From Saezia sanguinis (GTDB taxonomy: Bacteria > Pseudomonadota > Gammaproteobacteria > Burkholderiales > Burkholderiaceae_C): a stretch of DNA of 64,000 nt. The position numbers and the translations under genes were made by a program. Positions 13,401 through 22,879 of this stretch are shown here, one piece after another. Position 1 is the first letter of the stretch, and each line of letters starts with the position of its first letter. The stretch spans positions 1-64,000 of the forward strand of contig NZ_PQSP01000005.1 of NCBI RefSeq assembly GCF_003991585.1. Reading direction: 5' to 3'. The notes beneath the pieces were generated by a model that saw only the letters and a program-made list of their open reading frames with translations, made no database searches and was not told the DNA's origin.

Positions 13401-15344
13401 ATGCTGTTTCGCCAGCATCAACGTGTAGCTAAACAATCAACAAGCATGCTTGTTGTATTGTTTGCTGCGCTGATTCTGGGAATGGTGGTTGTTACCAATG
13501 CAGCGCTGGCCGTGGCATGGATCATCAGTACAGCAGGCTCAACCAATTTTCCTAAACTGTTTTTTGTCGTGAATACCGGCGTGGTGCTGCTGTATGTTTT
13601 TGGCAGCTATGCCATAGAGGCATGGCACTTGAGCGACGGCGGCGCTTATTTGGCGCTTCAGGCTGGCGGAGTGGAGATCACTGAGCCTCAGAACATTTAC
13701 GAAAAACGCTTGTGCAATGTGGTTATGGAGGTTGCCATTGCTGCCGGCATACGTCCTCCGCGCATTTTTGTATTGCGCTCAGAAGAGGCCATCAACGCAT
13801 TTGCCGCGGGGTGGGATATTCAGGACGCCATCATTGCAGTAACCCAAGGCTCGATCGAGCGGTTGTCGCGGGATGAGCTGCAAGGTGTGGTTGCGCACGA
13901 GTTCAGCCATATTGTGCACGGGGACATCCGTTTGAATATGACGCTGATGGGCATGGTTTTGGGACTGCAAATGGTTTATAACCTGGGGCGCGCGGTGGTT
14001 GCATCCCTTCGCGACGGTATTGGCTGGATCAGAGCAGTATTGGTGTTGACTGTCGGATTTGCCCTGATGCTGGTCGGCTGGCTGGGCTGGCTGGCCGGTC
14101 GGATATTGTATGCAAGTGTGTCGCGCCAGCGGGAGTTTCTGGCAGATGCTTCGGCGGTGAAGTACACACGTTTGACAAAAGGGCTTGCCGGCGCTTTGCA
14201 GAAAATTGCCTTTCAGCAGCAAACCGAACGTGATCAGATTCAACGCAAACAAGCACAGGCGCTGGCACCGCTGTTTTTGCATTTCAGCTTGAATTCCAGG
14301 TGGTGTGCAACGCACCCTCCGATTGTGGAAAGGCTGAAACGGCTGGGCGTTTCCTATGCACAACGCAAAGAGCTGCCAGCCGATGATGTGCAAAAGTTCA
14401 GCTCGGATGAGTTTTTTTCTGCCCGCCTGGTGCCAGATGCCGCGGTGACGCCTGCATTACGTGATGTTCCGGTACAGTGGGCAGAAGATTTGCCGTATGT
14501 GGAAAATGTTCTGAAGTATGACCTGCCGGATACACCATTGCCCGAAATAGAGTGGCCGGGGAACACGCCGATACAGCAGTTTGTGGCGGAAGAGCGGCTC
14601 CAAAATGGCAGGATTTTGTTGAGCAAAGCATTGCCTGTTGAATCGCTCATGGGAGCTTTGCTGGCATTTTGGGTCATAGAAGGTGGGGAAAAACAGCAAA
14701 AAATCTGGGAAGATTTGTGTCGCAACAATAAAGGACGGGTTCAAACCCTGATGCTGGAAAGTGTGCTCAGCCTGAATTTGAAAGTGCGTGAACCGATATT
14801 TGAGGGCTTGATTACCCAGATGGAAGGTTGGCCGCGCGAGCAGCATCAGCAACTGGTTGAGCGGGCACTGGTGCTTTTGCGCAGCTATGCTTATGCGGTG
14901 CCGCGTGGTTGGCTGCGTCTGGCTGTCACGCGGTATTGGCTGCGTGAAAACAAGAAACGCCAATCCATCATTTACCATTCGTTTGAGCAAGTGAAGGATG
15001 CCGTAGCTGTTTTGAGTACATTGCTGGCAAAATGCCTGGAAATTCCAGATGAAGCGCAATGGATGAAAAAAGTCTATAGCCGGCTTAAGCTCACAGATAT
15101 GCCAGAGGTTAGTATGGATGCCGATCAATTACGCACCGCAGTTTTGAAGATGCATCGTCTGGCTCTCATGGTGATGCCGACACTGATCAAGGTGTGGATG
15201 CACGAATGGGAGGCGGTGGCAACCGATCGCAACCCGATACAACTGCAGCGGGATGCGGATACCTTCCGGCTCATGTGTGATCTGCTGGATACGCCACGCC
15301 CACCGCGCTTAATTGCGTGGCACGAAACGCCGTCTATGTATTAA
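13401..15344 (+). CDS. M48-family membrane zinc metalloprotease (HtpX/Ste24-like) with long C-terminal extension
   Basis: Two N-terminal membrane helices (about 17-45 and 53-72), then the M48 catalytic domain: HEFSH at residues 166-170 gives two zinc ligands and the catalytic Glu, and SRQREFLADASAVKYTR supplies the third ligand Glu. Another pair of membrane helices lies between them. HtpX is about 290 residues; this protein has 647, with some 320 residues after the protease domain that I do not recognise and that read as mostly helical and soluble. Probably an envelope quality-control protease working with the adjacent LemA protein (inference from pairing). Confidence 0.85.
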   Translation: MLFRQHQRVAKQSTSMLVVLFAALILGMVVVTNAALAVAWIISTAGSTNFPKLFFVVNTGVVLLYVFGSYAIEAWHLSDGGAYLALQAGGVEITEPQNIYEKRLCNVVMEVAIAAGIRPPRIFVLRSEEAINAFAAGWDIQDAIIAVTQGSIERLSRDELQGVVAHEFSHIVHGDIRLNMTLMGMVLGLQMVYNLGRAVVASLRDGIGWIRAVLVLTVGFALMLVGWLGWLAGRILYASVSRQREFLADASAVKYTRLTKGLAGALQKIAFQQQTERDQIQRKQAQALAPLFLHFSLNSRWCATHPPIVERLKRLGVSYAQRKELPADDVQKFSSDEFFSARLVPDAAVTPALRDVPVQWAEDLPYVENVLKYDLPDTPLPEIEWPGNTPIQQFVAEERLQNGRILLSKALPVESLMGALLAFWVIEGGEKQQKIWEDLCRNNKGRVQTLMLESVLSLNLKVREPIFEGLITQMEGWPREQHQQLVERALVLLRSYAYAVPRGWLRLAVTRYWLRENKKRQSIIYHSFEQVKDAVAVLSTLLAKCLEIPDEAQWMKKVYSRLKLTDMPEVSMDADQLRTAVLKMHRLALMVMPTLIKVWMHEWEAVATDRNPIQLQRDADTFRLMCDLLDTPRPPRLIAWHETPSMY

Positions 15345-15424
15345 CAATGCCCTGATACACCCTCGGCAAAGATCAGAATGAATACTTGAATGTCAGAAAG
15401 CATCTGGCGGTGTAGGCTTTAAAA

Positions 15425-15447
15425 CATAGGGGTAACTAACCTCTATG
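15425..15447 (+). other. Short hairpin in the gap before rsmB
   Basis: CATAGGGGT (15425-15433) pairs with ACCTCTATG (15439-15447), with one G-T pair, around AACTA. No T run follows. The rest of the 15345-15593 gap shows nothing I can name. Confidence 0.3.
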
Positions 15448-15593
15448 CCTGCAAATGCAGCAGTTGGGTCCCGGTGTTGTACCTGCACTTTTTAGTTGCT
15501 TGGCGGCATCAGGTAAAATTCCAGCGTTCTGCCGGTTCAGATGCTTTCATGTGCATAGATCCCGTAGTTCACTGTAGGCCTGATGTTCTGATC

Positions 15594-17018
15594 ATGCAGC
15601 GCCAGTTATCCAATTTTCATGACGGCTTTATGCAACCTCCTGCTCTGGCGACACAGTTACTCAAAACGGCTGAAATTGTTCGGCAGGTTACGGGTGGGCA
15701 GTCGCTGGACAAAGCGCTGGACAGCGTTGACAGTGCTTTGCGGCCCGGGGTGCAGGCATTGTCGTTTTACACATTGCGGCATCTGGGGTTGTCCCAGGCC
15801 TTGCTTGTCGCTTTGACCCAAAAAGCGCCGCCGCCAGCTGTTCAGGCCTTGTTGTGGGTTGTGCTGGCTTTATGTGCCAGTGAGGAAAGCGAAGGTTCGC
15901 AAACGGCAACGCGCTCAGGGGAGCCTTATTACAAACCATACGTTCTGGGAAGTCAGGCGGTGCAGGCGGCAAAATCATTGCCGAAAACACGTGCATTTGC
16001 GCCATTGGTCAATGGCGTTGTGCGCCGGTTTTTACGTGAGCGGGATATTTTGCTGGCACAAGTCAGGCAACATAGTGAATCAGCCAGATGGGCGTTTCAA
16101 CCATGGTGGATTGCCCGCGTGCGATCAGACTGGCCGGATGTGTGGCAGGCCATTTTGCGCACGGCGCAACAGCCCTCACCGATGACGCTACGTGTCAATG
16201 CGCAATGGGGCACAGCCCAGCAGGCCGTTAAGCTGCTGCAGGAAAAAGGGATTGAGGCGCATGTGGCCGGCCCTTACGCTGTTGAGCTGCAAACGCCGAT
16301 GCCTGTAGAAAGCATCCCGGGATTTGCGCAAGGCCATTTTTCAGTGCAGGCGGCTGCAGCCCAATTGGCTGGGCCGTTGCTGTTGCAGCAGGAATGGGTG
16401 CGTCGGGTTGCTCGTTTGGGAACGCCCTTGCGTGTTCTGGATGCGTGTGCAGCACCTGGCGGCAAAACGGCACATATGCTGGAGATGATGCCAGAGGGTA
16501 GTATCGATGTTGTGGCGTTGGATGTCGACGCACAGCGGCTGCAAAAGGTAGAGGAAACACTGACCCGGATTCACCGGAGCGCTGAGTTGCGCGCAGCAGA
16601 TGCGGCCAGTGCGGATGCATTTGGCGCAGATGAAATGTTTGATGCCATCTTGCTGGATGCGCCATGCACCGCCTCGGGTATTGTGCGCAGACACCCTGAT
16701 ATCAGGTGGTTGCGCCGGGAGAGCGATGTGGCGGAGCTGTCTGCCCAGCAACAGCGGTTATTGCAGACTTTATGGCCGCGGCTGGCTTCTGGTGGCAGGC
16801 TTTTGTACTGTACCTGTTCTCTCTTCAAGGCCGAAGGGGAAGAAAACGCACAAAACTTTGTTCTGGGGCACAATGATGCCAGCAGGTTACCAGCGCCCGG
16901 GCATATTTTGCCATTGGCTGCGACAGATCAACTCCAGATGGCCTGTGATCTCAAAAACGGGGAACAGGGCGCATTGACAGCGACAGACGGGTTTTATTAC
17001 GCGTTGTTTGAAAAATGA
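15594..17018 (+). CDS. rsmB: 16S rRNA (cytosine(967)-C(5))-methyltransferase RsmB
   Basis: Methylates C967 of 16S rRNA using S-adenosylmethionine. It has an N-terminal NusB-like helical domain followed by the methyltransferase domain with DACAAPGGKTAHM (SAM site), DAPCTASG (motif IV cysteine) and YCTCSLFKAEGEEN (motif VI catalytic cysteine). The reading frame is open back to a GTG at 15474, but that stretch does not look like RsmB. I take the ATG at 15594; the ATG at 15630, right before PPALATQLLKTAE, is nearly as likely. It overlaps the next gene by ATGA. Confidence 0.9.
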   Translation: MQRQLSNFHDGFMQPPALATQLLKTAEIVRQVTGGQSLDKALDSVDSALRPGVQALSFYTLRHLGLSQALLVALTQKAPPPAVQALLWVVLALCASEESEGSQTATRSGEPYYKPYVLGSQAVQAAKSLPKTRAFAPLVNGVVRRFLRERDILLAQVRQHSESARWAFQPWWIARVRSDWPDVWQAILRTAQQPSPMTLRVNAQWGTAQQAVKLLQEKGIEAHVAGPYAVELQTPMPVESIPGFAQGHFSVQAAAAQLAGPLLLQQEWVRRVARLGTPLRVLDACAAPGGKTAHMLEMMPEGSIDVVALDVDAQRLQKVEETLTRIHRSAELRAADAASADAFGADEMFDAILLDAPCTASGIVRRHPDIRWLRRESDVAELSAQQQRLLQTLWPRLASGGRLLYCTCSLFKAEGEENAQNFVLGHNDASRLPAPGHILPLAATDQLQMACDLKNGEQGALTATDGFYYALFEK

Positions 17019-17632
17019 GCTTAACGGCAAATCGGCACTCTTCGCAGAATGTGGGTATGCTCACCAGGTTATGGTGCTGGTGTGGCATTGTGCTGTTTTG
17101 TCTTTTGGGCGCATGGTCTGCTGGCGTATGGTCTGCGGAGCGCAGCAGAATCTCTTTATTACAGATACAGGCAGACCAGGGTGCACTTTATTTGAATGCC
17201 GAAATTGAGCTGGTTTTGCCTGACGTGGTACAGGAGGCTCTGCATAAAGGAATCGCATTGCACTTTAATGCATCGGCTGAAATTGAACGTGTGCGCTGGT
17301 ACTGGTTTGATGCTGTGGATGCACAGGAAAGCAAATCGGTACGGTTGACTTTTCAGCCGTTGTTGCAGCGTTACCGGGTGACCATCGGCGGCTTGGGCCA
17401 GACGTTTGCCACCCTACCCGAAGCATTGAATTTTGTCGGACATATTTCGCATTGGCGGATTGCCGATGCTGATGTATTGAATAGCTCTGGAGATAAAAAA
17501 CTGGTTTTCATTTTTGAACTGGATCGCTCCCGTTTGCCCAGGTTGTTTCAAGTGGGGGTGGCGGATCAGGAGGAATGGGGCCTGTCTTTGAAGCAGGAAG
17601 TTGATTTGCAGATTTCTGGAGATGGTCAATGA
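17015..17632 (+). CDS. DUF4390 domain protein, exported
   Basis: A 205-residue protein of a family found in betaproteobacteria between rsmB and ntrY. Residues about 19-38 are a hydrophobic signal segment ending near WSAERS, so most of the protein should lie in the periplasm. The body is beta-rich (RISLLQIQADQGALYLNAEI, LTFQPLLQRYRVTIGGLGQT) and ends with FQVGVADQEEWGLSLKQEV. Its start overlaps the rsmB stop and its stop overlaps the ntrY start (ATGA both times), so it is made together with the kinase. Whether it feeds a signal to NtrY is unknown. Confidence 0.85.
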   Translation: MSLTANRHSSQNVGMLTRLWCWCGIVLFCLLGAWSAGVWSAERSRISLLQIQADQGALYLNAEIELVLPDVVQEALHKGIALHFNASAEIERVRWYWFDAVDAQESKSVRLTFQPLLQRYRVTIGGLGQTFATLPEALNFVGHISHWRIADADVLNSSGDKKLVFIFELDRSRLPRLFQVGVADQEEWGLSLKQEVDLQISGDGQ

Positions 17633-19905
17633 GTGACAATGAAGACCGCTCCAGACAGTCTGTCAAAAAAGCGATGCGCTGGGTCTGGATACTGTCCTTA
17701 AGCGCGACGGCGTGTCTGGTTGCTGCGCTGCTGTTTTTGCTGGCGCAGACGACAGGGAATCAGGACCTTTACATTAATTATTTTGGCTGGCTGGTTGGTA
17801 TCAATATCACCATTGCGGCCATATTGTTGCTGGTGTTGGTCTGGGCCTCCGTGCGGCTGCTGGTGCGGCTGAAAAAAGGACGGTTTGGCAGCCGGCTGCT
17901 GGTGAAGCTGGCTGCTATATTTGTGATTGTCGGGTTTCTGCCAGGGTTGTTTGTGTATGCTGTGTCGTACCAGTTTGTATCGCGCAGCATAGAAACCTGG
18001 TTTGACGTCAAGGTGGAAGGCGCACTGGACGCCGGGTTAAAACTGGGGCGGGCATCTTATGATGCGCAGTTGAAAGACCTGGTGAACAAAACACAGGTGG
18101 TTGCGTATCAGCTGGCGCAAATGTCTGAGTCTGCCGCTATTTTGCAGATGGACCTGTTCCGTCAGCAATTGGAAGTGGACGACATGGCATTATTGAATCT
18201 CAATGGTGAGATTCTGGGTGCATCCGGCACGTCCAGCTATCGGTTGCAGCCAGCTAAACCATTGACATCTGTCATGCGGGCAGAGCTGATGCAGCAACGG
18301 GTCATGTCGGGCATAGAGGATAACGAAGATGGCGCTTCACCCAAAATGTGGGCGCTGGCTATTGTTCCCATCAGCATCTATGACGTCACGGGGCAGGTTC
18401 GTGTTCTGCGGGTTTCCAATAGCATGCCAGCGGCGCTGGCAGCGAATGCCCGGTCGGTTCAGGAAGCGTACCAGGAGTATCAGGAGCGCGCACTGGGCCG
18501 TGAAGGGTTGCGCCGCATGTACATTGGAACGTTGACGCTGGCGTTAATTCTGGCGGTTTTTGTGGCGGTTGTTCTGGCGGTTGTGCTGGGGCAGCAGCTT
18601 TTACGGCCCTTGCTGATTCTGGCCGAAGGGGTCAGGCAGGTGGGGGCCGGGGATTTAAGCCCCAAACAACTGGTGCATACACACGATGAGCTGGGCGGGC
18701 TGACGCATGCCTTTGCCGATATGACGGACCAATTGCGAGAGGCGCAGATCATTGCTGAAAAAAGCCTTAAGCAGGTTGCAGATGCTCGGGCGCACTTGCA
18801 GACCATTCTGGATAACCTGACAGCCGGGGTGATTGTGCTTGACCGCGCCGGCGCGGTCCAGAGCATCAATCCTGGTGCCGAGCGTATTTTGCGCCAGAAT
18901 CTGCAGCCCAATGTCGGACAAACACTGCAGGCCGTGCCTGCTTTGGAAGCATTGGGTAAACGCGTCGCGGAACAATTTTCTACGTTGCCGGTCAACCAGG
19001 ATGCGTATTGGCAGGAGACGTTTGAGCTTGAGGATACCCAGTCAGGCGATAACATTACCGTTGTTGCCCGTGGCGCCTGGCTGGGGGGAACGTTGCAGTT
19101 GCTGGTGATAGACGATATCAGTGACATTATTTCTGCGCAGCGCTCTGTTGCCTGGGGTGAAGTGGCGCGCCGTTTGGCGCACGAGATTAAAAACCCGTTA
19201 ACGCCCATCCAATTATCAGCAGAACGTATTGAACACAAGTTTGCCAGTAAGCTGGAGGATCAGGACCGTGCCGTTTTGCAGCGGTCGGTCAAAATGATTG
19301 TGGATCAGGTGGACGCCATGAAGCGGCTGGTCAATGAATTCCGGGAATATGCACGTTTACCAGTAGCGGAATTAAAACCACTTGATCTGAATGTGCTGGT
19401 GCGTGATATTATTCAGCTATACATAGGTGCACAGCATAAACAGCAAACGCATATCGATGTGATGCTTGCTGCAGACCTTCCGCTGATCAAAGGAGATGCG
19501 GCACAACTGAGGCAGGTTCTGCATAACCTGCTGCAGAACGCACTGGATGCAACTGAGGAAAGCCAAACGGGTCAGAAAATTGTAGTGGCAACCCAATACA
19601 AGGCGGCTCAGGAAGATGCCCAGTCCGCAGGTCAGGTTTGTTTGATTGTGCGTGACAGTGGATGCGGGTTTTCTGAAAAAATACTGAAACGGGCATTTGA
19701 GCCTTATGTCACAACAAAACTGAAGGGTACTGGTTTAGGGCTGGCGGTTGTTAAGAAAATTATGGATGAGCATGGTGCCCGTATTGGTCTGAGCAACCAT
19801 GTCGATGAGCAAGGAAATATCACAGGCGCACAAGTGCTGCTATCATTTCCAGCATTAGTGATTACTCCCACGCAGCATATGCAGGCATCGCATACAATAG
19901 AGTAA
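17629..19905 (+). CDS. ntrY: NtrY-type sensor histidine kinase
   Basis: A 758-residue membrane kinase: membrane helices near residues 17-38, 45-70 and 85-108, a periplasmic or linker sensor region, another helix near 300-323, a HAMP domain, a PAS domain (TILDNLTAGVIVLDRAGAV), then HisKA with phospho-acceptor His518 in RRLAHEIKNPLTP. The HATPase domain follows, with NLLQNALDATEE, DSGCGF and GTGLGLAVVKKI. NtrY/NtrX pairs are linked to nitrogen metabolism or, in Neisseria and others, to respiration and envelope control. It is followed 12 bases later by its response regulator. Confidence 0.9.
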   Translation: MSDNEDRSRQSVKKAMRWVWILSLSATACLVAALLFLLAQTTGNQDLYINYFGWLVGINITIAAILLLVLVWASVRLLVRLKKGRFGSRLLVKLAAIFVIVGFLPGLFVYAVSYQFVSRSIETWFDVKVEGALDAGLKLGRASYDAQLKDLVNKTQVVAYQLAQMSESAAILQMDLFRQQLEVDDMALLNLNGEILGASGTSSYRLQPAKPLTSVMRAELMQQRVMSGIEDNEDGASPKMWALAIVPISIYDVTGQVRVLRVSNSMPAALAANARSVQEAYQEYQERALGREGLRRMYIGTLTLALILAVFVAVVLAVVLGQQLLRPLLILAEGVRQVGAGDLSPKQLVHTHDELGGLTHAFADMTDQLREAQIIAEKSLKQVADARAHLQTILDNLTAGVIVLDRAGAVQSINPGAERILRQNLQPNVGQTLQAVPALEALGKRVAEQFSTLPVNQDAYWQETFELEDTQSGDNITVVARGAWLGGTLQLLVIDDISDIISAQRSVAWGEVARRLAHEIKNPLTPIQLSAERIEHKFASKLEDQDRAVLQRSVKMIVDQVDAMKRLVNEFREYARLPVAELKPLDLNVLVRDIIQLYIGAQHKQQTHIDVMLAADLPLIKGDAAQLRQVLHNLLQNALDATEESQTGQKIVVATQYKAAQEDAQSAGQVCLIVRDSGCGFSEKILKRAFEPYVTTKLKGTGLGLAVVKKIMDEHGARIGLSNHVDEQGNITGAQVLLSFPALVITPTQHMQASHTIE

Positions 19906-19917
19906 ACTTTAACGTAT

Positions 19918-20685
19918 ATGGCAAAGATACTGATCATTGATGACGAGCTCGGTATTCGAGAGTTGCTTTCAGAAATTCTGAATGATGAAGGACACTCGGT
20001 AGAAACCGCACAGAATGCAACAGAAGCTAGGCAGGTTTTATCTGCATTTGGCCCGGATCTGGTGTTGCTGGATATCTGGATGCCCGATACCGATGGGGTT
20101 ACGCTGCTCAAGGAATGGGGCAGCAGTGGTCAGTTGGTCATGCCTGTCATCATGATGTCAGGGCACGCTACCATTGACACGGCAGTGGAAGCCACCAAAA
20201 TTGGTGCGATGGCATTTCTTGAAAAGCCCATTACGCTGCAAAAACTGTTGAAGGCTGTGGACCAGGCACTGAACCCGGCAAAACCAATGTTGGGCGTTGT
20301 GCCTGCATTGGCTGCCGCGGGCAATACAAACACCGTACAAATGGCAGGGGTTGCGATGCAGTCTGCTGCGCAGGCCATGCCGCAGGCGGGCATGCAAAAC
20401 ATGGCGCAGCAGATGGCTGCTCCTGTTGCGGCAACCAATATGCCCGGCAGCTTTGCTGTTGAAGACGAGCGCAACCAGCCGGTGCGCAGTTTTAACCTTG
20501 ACAAACCATTGCGCGAAGCCAGAGATGAATTTGAAACGGTTTACTTTGAATTTCATCTGTACCAAGAAAATGGCAGCATGACCCGTGTGGCTGAGAAGAC
20601 AGGCCTTGAGCGTACACACCTGTATCGCAAGCTGAAACAATTAGGCATAGATCTTTCTCGGGCAAAACGCACAAATCAAAATTAA
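19918..20685 (+). CDS. ntrX: NtrX-like response regulator without the AAA+ domain
   Basis: Receiver domain at residues 1-115, with the acidic pair D8/D9, phospho-acceptor D52 in LLDIWMPDTDG and the lysine of FLEKPITL. Then comes an Ala/Met/Gln-rich linker (about residues 128-180), and a Fis-type helix-turn-helix at the C terminus (GSMTRVAEKTGLERTHLYRK). Classical NtrX has about 450 residues with a sigma-54-interacting AAA+ ATPase in the middle; here it is wholly absent (255 residues). The protein therefore probably acts as a DNA-binding regulator of sigma-70 promoters. Short forms of this kind seem usual in Burkholderiales. Confidence 0.87.
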   Translation: MAKILIIDDELGIRELLSEILNDEGHSVETAQNATEARQVLSAFGPDLVLLDIWMPDTDGVTLLKEWGSSGQLVMPVIMMSGHATIDTAVEATKIGAMAFLEKPITLQKLLKAVDQALNPAKPMLGVVPALAAAGNTNTVQMAGVAMQSAAQAMPQAGMQNMAQQMAAPVAATNMPGSFAVEDERNQPVRSFNLDKPLREARDEFETVYFEFHLYQENGSMTRVAEKTGLERTHLYRKLKQLGIDLSRAKRTNQN

Positions 20686-20713
20686 TCTGCTATACTCCTT
20701 CTTCTTTACGTAA

Positions 20714-20789
<76 letters not shown>

Positions 20790-20798
20790 AGTAAAATC

Positions 20799-20832
20799 AA
20801 AAGGTTAGATCATTTTCGATCTGGCCTTTTTT
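20799..20832 (+). terminator. Terminator after tRNA-Phe
   Basis: AAAAGG-TT-AGATC pairs with GATCT-GG-CCTTTT around ATTTTC and ends in a T run. Confidence 0.8.
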
Positions 20833-21204
20833 GTTTGTATGCCTGCCATATAAATAAGATCAAAACGCCGGGCATTTTGATATCCTGCTGTGGGTATCGC
20901 TTTTGACCACTGTTGCGGGGTAGATGGTGTTGACCAAGGTGCCTGCAATTTTCATGCTGACCATCCATCAGAAATAATAGATTGTTGGTTGAAAAGAATA
21001 AAGACCCTTGGAGAGTGGTTTTGTATTCTTAAAAAGGCATGCATATCAATCGTCTGCATGCGGTAAAGAAAAATACACCCACGGGCCGTGAAAAAAATAA
21101 TAAGATATGCATGCTCAATATAGCGATCTCATCGCATAAGAATATTCAAATTCCTCATATATAAAATTCCTGGGTACGTTTTGAGCACAATGGCATTGGA
21201 CAGA

Positions 21205-21218
21205 TTGATGCGTATCAA
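21205..21218 (+). promoter_or_regulatory. FNR-type box upstream of dcuB
   Basis: TTGAT-GCGT-ATCAA, a perfect match to the FNR/Anr consensus TTGAT-N4-ATCAA, 145 bases before the dcuB start. It lies in a 530-base gap (20833-21362) that otherwise holds only AT-rich sequence with no recognisable gene. I could not place a convincing -10 hexamer at the -41.5 distance. FNR control of dcuB is established in enterobacteria, which supports the reading. Confidence 0.75.
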
Positions 21219-21362
21219 TGTTTCTTGAAACAATAGGCGATGGTGTTGCAAATAACACTTTTTATGAGACGCTAATAGCAATAAATTGCTTTTTCTCAAG
21301 GGCGGGTATCAGTACAATTTTAAATAGCCATATTGGTTTCTCACCGTATAAGGGAGCGTGAT

Positions 21363-22751
21363 ATGAGTTTTCTAACCAGCTTGAACGAAGGCACGCAGTT
21401 TGCCCTTCAATTAATCATTGTCCTCATTTGTTTGTTTTACGGCGCAAAGAAAGGTGGTATTGCGCTAGGGTTGCTGGGTGGTATCGGTCTGGTGGTTCTG
21501 GTCTTTGGCTTCAATGTCCAGCCGGGAAAACCTGCCATTGATGTCATGTTGACGATTCTGGCTGTGGTGGTTGCCAGCGCGACGTTACAGGCCAGTGGTG
21601 GTCTGGATGTGATGCTGCAGATCGCAGAGAGAATATTAAGGCGCAACCCCAGGTATGTCAGTCTTCTGGCCCCGTTTGTGACGTTCTTTCTGACTGTATT
21701 GTGCGGAACTGGGCACGTTGTTTATACCATGCTCCCGATTATTTATGATATTGCCATTAAAAATGGTATCCGCCCTGAGCGACCCATGGCAGCGTCATCA
21801 ATCGCTTCGCAAATGGGGATTATCGCCAGTCCGGTTTCAGTGGCAGTTGTTTCACTGACGGCATTCCTGATCAATGCCAACCACCCGCTGGCCGGTTTTG
21901 ATGGTTATCTTGATTTGCTGAAAATAACGATTCCTTCCTCACTGTGTGGTGTGTTGGGTATTGGTATTTTCAGTTGGTTCAGAGGGAAAGATCTGGATAA
22001 GGACCCTGTGTTCCAGAAGTTCATTTCTAACCCCGAAAACCGTCAGTATGTTTATGGTGAAACAGAAACCCTGCTGGGTAAAAAGCTGCCGCGTTCCAAT
22101 TGGCTGGCCATGTGGATTTTCCTGGGTGCTATCGTCGTGGTTGCTTTGATGGGCGCATACGAAGATCTGCGGCCTGCATGGGAAGGCGCTAACGGCAAGA
22201 TTACCCGCCTGAATATGGTGAATACCATTCAGATTTTCATGCTGCTTGCCGGGTCGTTTATCCTGATCTTCACACCGACCGATGCGGGCAAGATCGGTAA
22301 AAATGAAATTTTCCGCAGCGGTATGATTGCACTGGTGGCGGTGTTCGGGATTTCGTGGATGGCAGACTCCATGTTTGCGGTTCATACACCGATGATCAAA
22401 GCCGCTTTGGGTGAAGTGGTGACAGAGCATCCCTGGACGTATGCGGTCATGCTGTTGATCATCTCTAAATTTGTGAACTCACAGGCTGCTGCGATTGCTG
22501 CGTTTGTTCCGCTGGCATTGAGCATTGGCGTGCCACCGGGCGTGATTGTGGCGTTTGCACCAGCATGTTATGGTTATTACATTTTGCCAACGTATCCAAG
22601 TGATTTGGCTGCGATTCAGTTTGACCGCAGTGGTACCACCCGGATCGGCAAGTTTGTGATCAACCACAGCTTTATTTTCCCAGGGCTGATCGGTGTGATC
22701 ACATCATGTATCTTTGGTTATATTCTGGCTGCGATGTATGGCTACGTTTAA
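21363..22751 (+). CDS. dcuB: Anaerobic C4-dicarboxylate transporter DcuB
   Basis: Exchanges external fumarate, malate or aspartate for internal succinate in the inner membrane during fumarate respiration. It follows the E. coli DcuB sequence almost block by block: [95 protein letters not shown] and [20 protein letters not shown]. It is very hydrophobic, with about 12 membrane segments. I take the ATG at 21363 (462 residues) because AAGGGAG at 21350-21356 precedes it; the frame is open 30 bases further back. Confidence 0.94.
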   Translation: MSFLTSLNEGTQFALQLIIVLICLFYGAKKGGIALGLLGGIGLVVLVFGFNVQPGKPAIDVMLTILAVVVASATLQASGGLDVMLQIAERILRRNPRYVSLLAPFVTFFLTVLCGTGHVVYTMLPIIYDIAIKNGIRPERPMAASSIASQMGIIASPVSVAVVSLTAFLINANHPLAGFDGYLDLLKITIPSSLCGVLGIGIFSWFRGKDLDKDPVFQKFISNPENRQYVYGETETLLGKKLPRSNWLAMWIFLGAIVVVALMGAYEDLRPAWEGANGKITRLNMVNTIQIFMLLAGSFILIFTPTDAGKIGKNEIFRSGMIALVAVFGISWMADSMFAVHTPMIKAALGEVVTEHPWTYAVMLLIISKFVNSQAAAIAAFVPLALSIGVPPGVIVAFAPACYGYYILPTYPSDLAAIQFDRSGTTRIGKFVINHSFIFPGLIGVITSCIFGYILAAMYGYV

Positions 22752-22809
22752 TGAATAGCCATATTGATGATCGGAGTCATCGACTGAGAGCGTATTCTCT
22801 CAACAGATC

Positions 22810-22836
22810 AAGAGGCCTGTACAGGCCTCTTTTTTT
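22810..22836 (+). terminator. Terminator after dcuB
   Basis: AGAGGCCTGT directly followed by its complement ACAGGCCTCT, then a run of seven T. Confidence 0.92.
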
Positions 22837-22879
22837 ATTCAGAGGGGATATTCTTTCATGGACATGATGATGCGCTGTT

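Noticed and set aside
15474..15593. GTG start adding 40 residues to RsmB
   Set aside because: The extra stretch does not resemble RsmB, and ATGs at 15594 or 15630 give the normal length.
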